Assembly: GCA_963978905.1 (NCBI GenBank)
Contig: OZ022256.1
Coordinates: 29,537,426-29,601,425, forward strand
From: Trichostrongylus colubriformis
Lineage: Eukaryota > Nematoda > Chromadorea > Rhabditida > Trichostrongylidae
Direction of reading: 5' to 3'
DNA length: 64,000 nt
In this document: positions 24,201 to 37,200 of the stretch, in pieces
How the letters are laid out: every line of letters begins with the position of its first letter
Numbering within the stretch: position 1 is the first letter of the stretch
Program-made: the position numbers and the translations under genes
The notes under the pieces: model-generated
The model's input: the letters and a program-made list of their open reading frames with translations, nothing else
The model's database searches: none
Told to the model about the DNA's origin: nothing

Positions 24201-25288
24201 GGAGATGGGGACAAGTTTGGGATGGGTAGGGCATGGGACAAGAAGTAAAGAGCACACGTGGACTAACTTGAGCTCTGCCCTCGGTGGGCGAAGTGTGCAC
24301 TGCAATGTTCCGTTTTCAGACCGGAAATTGTAAATTAGGTTCCAATATGACCCAAACGTGGAGAAAAGGTGGATTGAGATCAGGAATGAGTTTTTTAAGG
24401 CATGAAAGAGGCCTGGGTACAGTGGGCGCAGCGCAATTTGAGTGGTTGTCCGTACAACAAAAGTTCACAACTTGGTTTCAACACAGCCTTGAGACCAGGA
24501 AAAAATCGGCAGAAATGACCAAGTTATCTTAAACACACTGAGTGAAAACCCATCACAATTGGAGGGGCGTGATGTGGCAATGGGTACTGAGAAAATCTAC
24601 AAAAAACGATCCTGATCGATCCACTGACGCCCTTGATGTGACGCGCACAGTAGTGTGCGCCAGCCATCTGGTATGAAATAAATTACAGACTCAGCCCTAA
24701 ACAATGCAGTGTAAACTAGTGTGCTCTCACTTCGGCGAAGTAGTGAACCAACCATCCCTCAAGACCGAGACTGACTCCGCTCCTAAGACTATATCGGAGA
24801 TTTATCTCGTTGGTACTTAATCTGCGTCACATCTTTCATGCGAAATAACAAGCGACAGACAAACTCTCACTTGATGAGAAGAAGAGTGCCTAAGATGGCA
24901 ACATTTTAACTCCGCACTACTTTGCGCAGGCGAGATAATGTTTGCAACTTAAATCGCAACCTCAGGAACCGTCTCTGTAGGACTCTAGTGACCTTGGCAC
25001 TCGTTTAATGAGCCCTAGAGAAAATGCTTTGGGGTCGTACTGAAGTGCAACGTCGTGTTATATGAATCTCGGGACAACAATTCCAGAGTGAGTTTCTCGT
25101 GGTCGTCAAGGGAACAAACGTAGCCATCACTTTGCTTGAGAGCCTAACTTTTGCCATTTTTTGGACGTTCCCGTAGACACCGCATACCGTGAGCACCTAG
25201 GCCTCATCACCTCAAAGGAAGTATTGTAATACGTACAATAAGAAGGAGAAGATCAGTATCCGTAAATTCTGGATCTTCTACATTAGAA

Positions 25289-25374
25289 GAGTGGTTCGTT
25301 TCGCCTCAATCTCAGACGAACCACTGTATTTCGTCAACCCTTGAGGCTCTTCAGTGAGAAGAGGGTTGACGAAA
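25289..25374. repeat. Two adjacent short hairpins
   Basis: AGTGGTTCGT pairs with ACGAACCACT, and immediately after, TTTCGTCAACCCT pairs with AGGGTTGACGAAA. Both have loops of about 18-20 nt. No Pol III boxes or ORF are visible. Confidence 0.7.
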
Positions 25375-27871
25375 TAGGAGAGTATGTTAAGTAAGTGTAA
25401 ATAAGGAACATAATAAAGTCAAATGGAAATGAAAAAACGTTTGAGTCCATGTTTGTAAAAAGGGTAGTGTTATAGGATGTATGAATAAGGGACTTTAATA
25501 AGGGATTGTAATACGTACAAGTTGAAAGGAAACATTAGCAAGTTTATCGCCGTGGCACAGCGAGCATGAGGAGATTGAAAACCAAGACAAAAATTGCCAG
25601 CAATACATGATAACCTTTGAACTCAAATTTATACCGTTAATTAATATCTATACCAGCAAAGCGTAGGTGCTTCCTATCGTGCACAGCACCGAAAGCAATT
25701 TCGTAGATTTTGTTCAAAAGGTTCTACTTAAATTAAATAATTTATGGAAAACAGATTGCCTTTTTCGTGGAATATCAATCTGCTGCATTATTTATTAATT
25801 TGAGTAATCGAGGATCAGTGTACCAAGGAGGGGCACTATCCACCTGAAGCAACCCCAATAGCTCATTTTAATGCACATGAATGGGCGATTTTCCGGGACT
25901 ATTCCAATTTCGCCGGAAAATTATCCGCAGCGGTAGATCAGCCATTGGAAACGAAATGGTACTCACTTGGCAAACAGTCTTGGTGACAAATGAATAGATT
26001 ATCAGGTTCGTGGCGCCGGCGCTCGAAGAAATGTGTATGCTTGCTCATGAAGTCAAACTACCCTTACAAGTTTGAAGGAAATTTGGTGGTCCATTTCGGC
26101 GCTGGCCCATGTGGAAAACGCCTCAGTAGAATTTGCGTCGTCAACGTCGTATTCGTATTCTACGGATAATTACCTTACTTCGAATTCAAGTTAAATCCGA
26201 ATGTTTCCCAATAATCATCTCTTCAACCACATTAAAATGCGAGCTGCTGGGGTTTATCTGGGTAAGTGGTTTGAGTAAGCAACAAAAAACGAAATTTTAA
26301 GTAGAAACGCTTTCAAACAAACCTTTTTAAATGCAGTCACGATGGAATTTAGCAAACTTTTCCGTTTCTTCAGTCCATGTGCTTTAAATAATAATTGTAC
26401 CTGAAAACATTCAAGTGTTAGAGAAATGAGCTATCAATCTGTAAATTTTATCGTTCAGTCAGAAAAAAAAAACCATATGACAGCAAACCTTGGTGCCAGT
26501 GTCCCGGATTACGGACGTGGCGACACTTCGCTCAGCCAGCGATTCGTCAGAAGCTCCGGCAGAATTGTTTTGAGACATGTTCTTCACAGTGCACGGGCAG
26601 CCGGGTGCGTTAGCGCATCTGGTGCAAATCAATGGACGTCAGGAAAGACCGCTGAAAGGAGCCCAGATCACCCCTCTTCGCCCTGATAGAGGCAAATTAA
26701 AGCGCTATTTAGCCACGACAGAAGGTGAATGCGAGGAACATAAAGAGAAGCTATTTGTTCTAAAACATCGACAAACGGTTCGCTTCCACTTATGTGGATG
26801 CAGACACTAATCCGCTTAAGCAAGATAGTCATGAATGCGAACTCAATGAAAAACTGGAGCCTTTTATGCGAATCCGGACTGACTCATACTGAACCGTACC
26901 GTTTTTTTTTTACCAAGATGAGAACATTACAACCCAGTTCTACGGCAACGGCTGAAAACGAATATGCAGCGGATTGTCTGGAATTATACCATAGCGCAAG
27001 GAACTAAAACTAGCGTGATAGAAAATTTATCAACTACAATTGTGGAAGATACAAAAGTCTAATATTGACGAACGAATGAAGCGAGCAATTGAAAAAAGAC
27101 TATGTAGAGAATGGAAAAAATACGGAAAAATCAAGGTTTCTGACAAAAAAAAAAAGATTGAGGAGAAAGTCGTAACACGTTTTACTAAGAAACAGTGCTA
27201 GAAAAAAATAAAATTGACTGTACTAAGGTTTGGGAATACACGACCACATTTTGAGTACCATTTTGCTCTATGGAATGTTTTCCCACTGAGATAACAGGTG
27301 GACCTCTGGACTATAGGAATGTTCAATGTGTAACGAATGCAGTAAGAGACACTGAAGATGTTTATATTTTCTTGACACATTTCAACAAAAAGTGTAAAAA
27401 TTCATGATAGCGACGCGATGCGTCATATTTCTTTGCATTCTATAAAAATGTGAAAATGAAAACAAAAGATGGTTGGAGAGCAAAAGCATTGGCAGATGTC
27501 GGTCGCGTCAGTTAACGAACATCCACAGCATAGATAAAAGCACGGGGCACTATCGAGCCCAAATGGACACAGGATTGCATGGCAATTTGCGTAGATTCGT
27601 ACATAGAGTCGAATAAGGCATTCATAATCGATCAAAAAAGAACATATTCAAAAAGATTTACACCGAACCAGAAGGAGAAAAAATGAACCGCGGCAAAGGT
27701 TCACAGGTGGGTTGTATGAAAGGTCGTCACCTTTGCCAACACATGCTATCCAGACAGGGCTCATTTTTAATGTTTGGTCATCACCCCCGAAAAACAATTT
27801 CAACGGAAAATTTGAAAGCGAAAATCTTTTGAAAACATAGAAATACCGCGGTCATAAAGATAATTTGAGGC

Positions 27872-27973
27872 AATTAAGAGGTCACATAGATCCACTCAGT
27901 AAACAATATCGGAATCATTTTCTTTTTTCTGGTTCCGATACTGTTTACTGAGTGACTCTGGGACCTCTTAATT
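27872..27973. repeat. Imperfect ~43-bp-stem hairpin
   Basis: The left arm has AATTAAGAGGTCACATAGA and ACTCAGTAAACAATATCGG; the right arm has CCGATACTGTTTACTGAGT and GGGACCTCTTAATT. The loop is about 14 nt and the stem has a few mismatches and bulges. Its size and shape would suit either a tiny MITE or a microRNA-like precursor. Confidence 0.75.
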
Positions 27974-30900
27974 TTTCAGGTAACTTTTCTCTACAAGCCA
28001 TGCACATTCCGATAGCATGCATTCATTTTAACGATGAATTGTTCGACAATTCAGGTTCAGCGTCTCGTATCCGTATTTAGGGTACGAGATGATAAAGGGC
28101 TTGATTAAAAACCAGCCAAAATAGCGACTTGGTGATCTATGAAACGGCACGATATCCCAAATCATAAAAGCTGCGTGAATCGCTATCTGAAAACTTCAAT
28201 CTTCACATTCGATAAATGAGAATGATAGAAAAGGATCAGAATTATGGTCGAGATTTCTGATTGTCCTCTGATCTTAGAGACAATGTATAATGAGCTCTAA
28301 TCCTATATGACAGCACTACCGCGTGAATTCCAAATGGCAACCGGGTAGTTCAGGGGACAAGTTCAACATATTTGCTACCTTTTATTCTCCTCGAGGTCGT
28401 CTTTCCTCGCGTGACTACCTTCCTTTTATACGTAGCCACAATTATGAACGGTCCATAATCCATACCGCTTCACTCAAAGGCTCTGTTGCTATGAACTAGA
28501 TGAATATGTTCTCACGCCATTGCAGAAACTTGCTACTTCTGCATGATTCTCACAGAAATTCCCAAGCTAGCAAATTACCAACAAATTACATCCATAGCCT
28601 GCCACCTCAAAACCTATGGGAAGACCAGATATTACGAGGTCGACATCAGTGATGATTTTGCGGAGGCATGATGTGGCACATCAGAAAGAATTATAGATTC
28701 CTATTGTGTGTTTGTTCGCCTATCTAAAAAAATCAGACCAAAAGACGTGCCAAAATAGTGGCAAAACCTAGGACAACTAGTAAGAACGTTGCAGTATTGA
28801 TCCACTTCTTGTCCAAAAGAAGTGCCAAAACAGTGATAGAGCGTAGAGCACTTGGTCACAACATAAATCAGCTATTTACGGTAGCCCAATCCCCTACCCA
28901 AATTATCAGAGAATAGGAAGGTGCAGCACATTCTCTAGTCATCGGAATTTATAGAATTAATTACCTAGTGAAATCGAGAAGGACAAGCCCCACTTGAGCC
29001 TACCAAGCCCACACTATATCTGATATCTTCTACTTCTTTAGGTGACGGTGACCTTAACGGGATATGCCTGAACTTTAGAACGTGGTGTCTCCACAATCCT
29101 CACAGAACAGGAAAGTCAGGTAAAAGCTTGATGTCAGGAACAGGGGAAAAATGAAGAGCAGGAGATCGAGATCATTAGCGAATAAAAGTAACAAAAAAGG
29201 AAGAAAAGGGAATGAAAAATATTAGCATCAAAATATTAGCACAAGACATGCAAAAGCAGCATTAAGCAAACAGCAAAAAGAATTGATATGAAGAACTAGG
29301 TCGTCCTCTGGAGTATATCGCTGACAACATGGCTAGAGCGAGTGACATGTCAATTCGTCACCCCTGCCACCAGTCACCCTCGAAGGAAATTCATTTAAGT
29401 GCACCGCACGACGTCTTATTGAGCCGTAGCGCAGAAAGAACCGCATAACTAAGGCATGCATGGATCACTACACGGAATATGATATTAGCACATATCTTCT
29501 CGGTCCTATATGAACAGGTCAGCCAGTTACCACAAATGCAAACTATTTAAGCTGCTTATCACTAAATAAGCTGATGACAGCAATGAAATTATCAGCGAGC
29601 CACAACATGGCCAGGCAGGTAGTGATGGAGCAGCGTCACAACATTAGCTCATGAATCGAAAGTCACTTTAGCGAGCGATTATCCCCCGGTTAGATTTCCG
29701 AATGAATGCATCGAAATAGATGATGGGCGCGATGAGTATGTCGTGACCATAAAATAGGGTTCGAGGACTACGACAAGTGGTCTGCGTCATGTATTCATCC
29801 ATGCCATGAAAATACGGTATCATGGGAAATATACGCTACGCTCTCAAGGGCGAGGCGATTCAACCGCTAATTAACGTCGCTGACACATCGTGAACAACAA
29901 ATGCGGTACATGACTACACACACATTTCACCTGATTCTTCATACACGCGTAGCATGCATCGATCCAGATACGCTCGTAGAAGGAATGAAATCAATATCAT
30001 TTCGAAACCACCTGTTCCGCTATGCAAAAATCCAGAACTTTCAGACCATATGAACAGGAAATGACAACGCGAGAACAACCGTCGATAGGACCCGTCCATG
30101 AAACTCTACTGTGCACGATGGCTCTTGTGCGAAACAAACATAGGTATGAATCTCAGTGATTTTAACCAAGAAGGGGATGGGCTGCTGGACAATGGCTGCT
30201 CGAGGACCATGGCTGCTCTAGTAGAAACAGTGGTGAATCTCCAATTCACAACTCATCTATTGTCTAAAGCACTGAATAAAATACGGGTTTCTAACGAAGA
30301 AGATATCTACGGTACGAGAGTGTCCAGCATGTAGAGGGTTATTTGAAACCTTCCTGGGTCAGGACAGAACTAGAAATTCGATGTGAACAGGGCCCAAATT
30401 CTCATGAGAACCCACCGCGGAATACACATGTTGAGAGCTGGCGACCGCGACAAACCCAAATCGATATTCCTCTACTACTTGGAAATTCGTTGCGGACTCT
30501 CGCGTCATACGTACGTATAGTCTGCCCTAACCAACGTGAGTAGAAAAAGGCACAAGGTGATTGCATGAGACGGTTTTACCTAACTGAATCAGGCGTCTGG
30601 AAAGTAAACCACGTTTCAGATGTGCATAAGTCAAAAGAGCCCGAGAACACGATAGGTGATGAGATTTACCCAACAGGTTTTTTCGAAGAACATAACGGTA
30701 CCCTCATTTGAGCTAACCGAAATGGTGCAACTCCTAACACAGCCTTCCTCAACAAAGTCCCAAAGGATAAACTACCAACTACTACATGCTGGACGAGTTT
30801 TTTCCAAGAATAGCCGAAGCTCTTAGGCTTTGCGACATTTGCTTGACATCTCGACTAACTCTGTAAATCTCGCCAAACGTCGCCAAATATAAAATTCACG

Positions 30901-32714
30901 GTAATCGAATACACTGCTGCCTCATTGAAATTAAAAGAACGCCGCATCGCATGCCAAAATATTTCAGCTCTGTTCTGTTTATCTAAAACTCATTCGGAGA
31001 TCTTCGTGGCATTAGAGAAAGCGGTTCCCTTGTGGACTGCCATTCCAGAAACATAAAATAAGGGCAAATAAACTCATTGGCAATGGTATGACACGCCTCT
31101 AGCTGGAAACAATTATTGACAGCTACTATAGAAAGAGGAAGACCATTTTCCTACGAAGCACTGGAAATCAGCGGCATACAGTAGAAGCAGTGCCTTTGCG
31201 GTTTGCCAAAGAAACTAGAGGAGCTAATCCACAACTTTCGTTTGCACAGGTGAGTAAACGAATGAGTGGAGAATTGACGCATCAATAACCAATAACAACA
31301 AGAATTGGCTTCAATTAGAGCTACAATCGCGGTAGCGATAATTCCATGCACAATCTCAACCACTGCTCAAGTGATATCGAAACTGAGTGTACCGAGGAAA
31401 AGAGAATGGAGATGATTATACGGATGAGGCCGTCAACCTGCCACCCATTTGTGCGGCCACAATAAATGTGAGTGCCATTCTCAAGGTCAGGCACATCACC
31501 CCGTGAACTGATTACGATCAAAAGCGTCCACTTCCAAATGGCCTGCCGAGATGGCAACGCTGATGGATGAGGTCGAGTAAGGGGACGTGTGGAAATGCGG
31601 CACACCCTCTTTCAGATATTCAAAGCACCGTGCGGTATCGCGTATTACTGTATTGGTTATCAAAGGAAAGAAATTCAAAATGATCCATAATGGCGGGAAG
31701 GATGAAGTTGGACTCTACAAACAACACCCATCAAAAAATGAAAGAGGTTTCCATGTCAGGCTTTCTGAAAATGTCGCTTCCTGGATGACAAAGTGTTCAA
31801 GAACGTAGAACTGTACGACTTCTCAATGTTGCATACGTGTGCGCAATGCGGTGTTGCGACGCCTTTCGAAAGCAAACAGTGACACCTGAGACTGAAGGCT
31901 GCGTGTGTGGCGAGGGTTTCCGTGGATGGTGTCGGGTCAGATCGCCCATGGGTAGGTTTGCCTCGCGAAACAATTGGATTGCCCCTGATTCCAACATCTT
32001 AGCTACTCTCGGTAGTTCTTAGTAGCTAGTCTACTTGGATTTGTCAAGTTGATTATGTGTAAAATCTATATAATTTAAACAACAAAACTTAAAGACAGTG
32101 TTAGGGGTAATGTGGGTGTTGAGAATCCCTAAGAGGAGTCATTCACTCGAAAACTACGGGTTTGGAAAGCATATTTGCGGCGAAATCCCCCACGAAGGGC
32201 GCGCCCTCGAGCTGTGGCAGAGGCGGCCTTTTCTGCTCGAGCCGCCTTACTGTGCTCGGTCCGCCTCCTAGCGACCGATTGGCTGGGGTGGGAGTAGAAG
32301 GTATCGCGGCCCGCTTACTCAGTTTTGGCTTGAAGCGCACTCCAGAAAAGGGATGCTTACTCATTCTCGAACATCTCTTCGTGTTTACAACAGGCAACAC
32401 GCCACTGGAACACTCGTCCGGCCCATCCGCCTCTTCACGGTAATGCTCTACATGGAGGATCAACGGTGGGGAGGGGTCCTATTTCTCGGGTTTTTGGCCA
32501 TTTCCATCCGTTTTCTTCACTATCCTGTTACTAGGCATCTCGCTTTCACATTCACTACACTTTTACTTTTCTGCCGAATTTCCCCAAACACTGCCTTTAA
32601 GCTGCGATTTCTTCCGTCATATATCACTTCCAATTGGAACAGATGAGATTCATAGCTAGCAGGTGGAAGCTAAGTCCTGTGAGAGTCTATAATATAAAAT
32701 TGTAATCTGATGGA

Positions 32715-33298
32715 ATGTTGACGACGCGTTCATACTTTTCGCGCCGACTGCGGCACCGGCAGGCGCAGCGTCAAAATAATGTGTCCGCCGCCGACCACGG
32801 AGGCATCTGGTGACGCGCTCCGTTTGCAAATCGCTCGACCCATTCACATTACAGAATGATGATCGTGACGAAGCCACGAATTCGAAGAATTCTGGCATAT
32901 TCAGTCCATTTCTGAGCGTGTAATAGGGCGTGGCCTAAGGACTCGGTGAGTGTGTATCAAACTTTCTCACCCCGCCACACACTCTCACACTTGCCACGAA
33001 CTCTCACTCTCGCCACTGACCCATGTCCGTAGGCCATGCCCAATCAAGCGCTCCGACAATCATGCATAATAGGATGGCGAGAGCCCACAAATCCGAATCC
33101 TGGCATAGTGCCATACCGTTCCAAATTCGAATATGTGTTCCTGGACTATCGCCACGATCGCCCTACTGTAGTGTGGTTAGGACAAGCGTTTCACAAAGGG
33201 AGCGCGTCACTACAGTTCCGCCGCGGTCGATGGCGTGCCATTCATTTGACGCTGTCGCTGCCGGTACCGGCGTCGATGCGCAAAGTATAATCGCGGCC
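32715..33298. mobile_element. Harbinger-like MITE with long TIRs
   Basis: The left arm (GCGTTCATACTTTTCGCG, then CACCGGCAG) and right arm (CGGTACCGGCG, then GCGCAAAGTATAATCGCGG) are diverged inverted copies of over 150 bp. The ends match the cleaner MITE at 47924-48335. The centre contains unrelated sequence (about 32915-33010, with repeated CTCTCAC), so it may carry an insertion. No ORF. Confidence 0.65.
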
Positions 33299-34295
33299 TC
33301 ACTTCGGAGCCCCAATGGTGAACTGTCCGTCACGCAACACTGGTGACCTTACCTTTTACCACCTTGTCGGAACACTTGCACGTCACAAAAGGCGGCCGAG
33401 CGAATGTACAATAACTTGCCAGTCCTAAGTTAATCTCTCAAAGTTTTACCTTCTTTTCTCATTTCATTTTACCTGAGTAAACCTGATGTTTCATGTGTCC
33501 CTCGTAGATATCTCCCCGTCCTTTTCCGAAACACCCAAAACCTGCGATAAAAATGACCATTCCTCAAATACTTCGTTTGCTCATTCTTCGCGAACCTTCG
33601 GCTCTCGTGTAAAGGGGGAAACGGGGGATCGTGGTTGCTGAGCGACTAGTTTACTCCGAATTCATGTATCAATCGTCCACCATTTGAAACCTCAATTACT
33701 ACCCTTCAATTATCACCAGTAATTTATTCATAATCATGAAGAAAAGATCGTATGCGATGGTAGCGACGTTATAGGCCTACATCTATATTATTCATCATTT
33801 ATGTGTCCTGAGTTATGGAAAGGAGTATATATTCGACACAACAACATGATACCACACTATACTGCAGTCGATGGTCACATTAAATAAGGCAGAGGGACTG
33901 TGACACTTGGTCCCGCAACGCCAGACTGACTAGGCACCTGAAGGACAAACCGCGGAAAACTACACTGCATTTTCTGTGCTATAGATTTAGGCGGCAGTGT
34001 GAAGAGGCAAGGAGGGATGTAGCGTAGTGCCGATGGCCACTGTGATTTTATACTAAGCCACTGTGTGTAAGGTGGAAAATTTCAAATAATCTAGAGCAGT
34101 GAAACAGCACACAGCAACAAGTAAGTGAAGCAACGAAGGGGAAAATAAGCGAAAAAGGGAAAAGGGTGTTTATAACAATAAAAAAATCCAATGAATCCAC
34201 AATCGATGTCATGGCAGGAGGTCGTGTGTGCAACTAACGAACTGCAAGCCACCGTCAGCCCATACGTGAGCCAAAATCGCGCCCTCCCGGTGTCT
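33299..34295. other. Intergenic, 3' of DNMT2 gene
   Basis: No gene or clear repeat is seen. It would include the 3' UTR of the minus-strand methyltransferase. Confidence 0.45.
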
Positions 34296-37200
34296 CTAGC
34301 CCAGTAGTTTGCCCAAAAGAGCTGCTACTACTCGTACATTGACCGAATTTCCAAGACATCTATACATCTGCTTATCTGTGGCGTTCGTAGGCGTCTTGAA
34401 CTCCGCTGGAAAACACATGAGGTTGGCAACTTCTCTGGGAGAAAACAAGCGTACAACGTCGTGGTGAGCGCCTCCATCAGCAACGGCCTGTGGTGTAAGA
34501 CGATGACCATCCATTAGATCAGGTCTGCAGTAGTAATGTTTCGATGTGGAAAAACTCTACACGTAACAGTGAAGTAAAAACACCTCAGAACTGACCTGGT
34601 ACAGAAATAAGAACCACATCCAGAGATGTAGGTGCCATACGACTTAGTGAAACATGCAGATCTTTTAGAGTCGAATGTAACCACGTCCACAGCAGGACCA
34701 TATTTTTGAAGATTACTTTTGCTCAAGTAGTGGTGATTGTTGGAGTGTGATTCGTCCAAAAAGCACTGCATCTCCTTTGGTTCCGAAATATAGGAGCTTT
34801 CAAAGGTTGTAGAAATATCCGTAGCAGCTCCTCCCACGCACCAATCGCTGCACGCAAGCAGATAATAACGCGGCCTTGAGTTCGGCACCCCAAACTGAAG
34901 GGGTGACAGAATGAACTCCTAAAAAAGAAAAATGAGCAAGCAAAACAATCGAACATTTCTGACAAAATGAGGTTCCTACTTTGCGTTCACGGCTCCTAGA
35001 CTTTTCCGTCTTTTCGTGATAACTGGTAGTGCTAAAGCACGGTTTGGACAAAAAAACTACTTTCACTAACAATATTTCTCTTGTCATTTTAAGACACTAA
35101 TCAGCCCGCTCTTTCTACGGTCACTCTGTCGTGGCACCCACACTCCAAGGGGACGACAAGAATTCGAGGCGTGCCTATCATCGCCAGTTCCGCCACAGAT
35201 CAATTTCTAGAATGTCGCCCCAGAATTCAGATGAGCTCGACGTAGTCTATTTCCCGCCTTAAGCCGCCGTCAGACATTGTGATTCTGCGATTTTACGATT
35301 CTGGGGCGATTCTGGAAGCGATTTGGGAAAGGGGAGTGATAAGGGGGTGTGTATCGCTATGTTGAAATTTCGCGTGTCGCCCACGAGCGGCGCTGCGAGT
35401 GCGAGTTGTTTTCTTCGTGTGCAATTGCGTTCACCCCCTTTAAAGTAAACGCCTGAATGAATTATTTACTTCTTCTTTTACTTATGCTACCATTGTTTTT
35501 TATCGACAACGGTCTGTTTCATATACACCAGGAGCTATCGCGGGGTGGAGACACTCACAATGGACGCTAGTTTTACCAAAGCTTGAATAGGGGGAACCCC
35601 TTACTTCATGCACCAAGGCTTAATCAAAAATATACGCTTGAGTGTGCATATTGACTCCCCTCAAAGATGCCTAATTGTACAACTTTTCATAAGAAGTCCC
35701 CTTCACTGCGATAGACCACACCCTATTCTATTTGATGTAATCGAGTGCCACTTCTTCAGAGCATTCCTACAGTGCCAGCCCACTGCGTCTGAGCGGAATG
35801 GGTTAGTACCGTGGTAGACCTTCAAAAACCTGCTGCGGCAACGCGCGCTGGTGGTGCCGGGACTGCAATGCCGCAAAGCGAAAATTCGACATAAGGATAC
35901 ACAACCATAATAAGGACTCCCAAATTTTTGGAGCCTGGGAGCGGATTCGAACTTCTAGAACCCAAGGACCTGTACATAATAATACCTCACCGCGCTGCAG
36001 AACAGTAGGAAAAATCTTATTCCCGACCCACCGCGATGGAATCGGATTCGATCTAGGAGAGATCTTTCGAAAACTTCCTGAACACCATGCCCTACTGCCC
36101 ACGATGTGTCCACGTGTGTCTGAGAGTATTTACAGGAACGCAAAAAGCAGGAACCTAGGCAATAGCAAGTCCCGCCTCTTCGACGATTTTCGAACGAAGC
36201 TCTACCCATATGTACATATATGCTTTCCCATGGAAAAATCAGGGATTTCGACTCTGCACACAGATGGGCCCTCAATTCCATCGGAATGATAGGGGGTCAC
36301 TAAAGGTGCGTCAAAAATACGTTCACAAAAGCGGGTGGAGCGATTTCCGGTAGGAAAACTTCCCTAGGCCCATCGGTGTGCACGGTCAAAGTCTCTACAC
36401 TAAAAAGCATTAATATAAATTACTTTGACATATCATGGACAGTGAGGCGGAGCGTTCGGGAAGTTTCGGGAAAGGAGTTCCTAAGGACAGAATTTGGTTC
36501 CCTCGCACTATGCCTGGAACAAGTTTTTCATTTTGTTTTCTAAAACACCACCAGCCCCTCCTTTCCTACCAAGATTGTTCCCAGAACCGCAAAATCGCAG
36601 AGTCTCACGGTGGCCTCACCATTAACGCTGTTTTCAACAGAAGTGAACAATTTCTGCCATTCAGAATGAGAAAAATCGATTAACTGTTGCACTTGATTGA
36701 AAAGATAGACTTCTTGAGAAAAGAAAGGGGATGTGACATAAGAAGAATGAAATAATACGAGTCAGAACAGTTCCAATGTGACCTTTTCGTTATGACATTT
36801 GATCCCTTGCACCCTTGCTTTTGCTTCATCAGTTCCTCGAAGAATGGTCATAAATAAGATCACACACAGAGTTGATGGGTCTGCCGCAATTATACAGGGT
36901 ATCAAAGTATTGTACAACTGCCCATTCAGTATTGGGCAACCGTTCAATTTCCCTCTGAAATAGAAAGTTTCTCGTCCGTTTATGATTCTCAGCGACGGAT
37001 TGTTCTAGATCATTTCCTCGAGTGTGCTTTGAGGTCTCTATCATGACATACAGTAGCGCTCAACGTAATCGGCCAAACACTTTTTTGTCATAAATTTTTT
37101 CTACTTGACCAAATTTGACAAAATTTTGATATGGTGCCTGACCTATTGTCATCATTTCCTTCTACTTGAGTGCCGCTACACTCTTTTTATGGTTTTTTAC

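Larger units (their letters stand above)
22752..32700. other. 10 kb without a convincing gene
   Basis: I looked for exon chains on both strands and found none. Weak open readings (plus 26577-26810, plus 30098-30334, minus 31321-31605, both strands 32143-32463) have no recognised similarity. The stretch holds a Helitron-like 5' end (24119), hairpins (25289, 27872) and a partial duplication around 28740-28840 (AAAAGACGTGCCAAAATAGT versus AAAAGAAGTGCCAAAACAGT). It is otherwise unremarkable AT-rich DNA. Confidence 0.5.

Noticed and set aside
35930..36060. Possible tRNA genes on the minus strand (GTTCGAATCC)
   Set aside because: A B-box-like string is present, but no A box at the right distance and no acceptor stem could be found.
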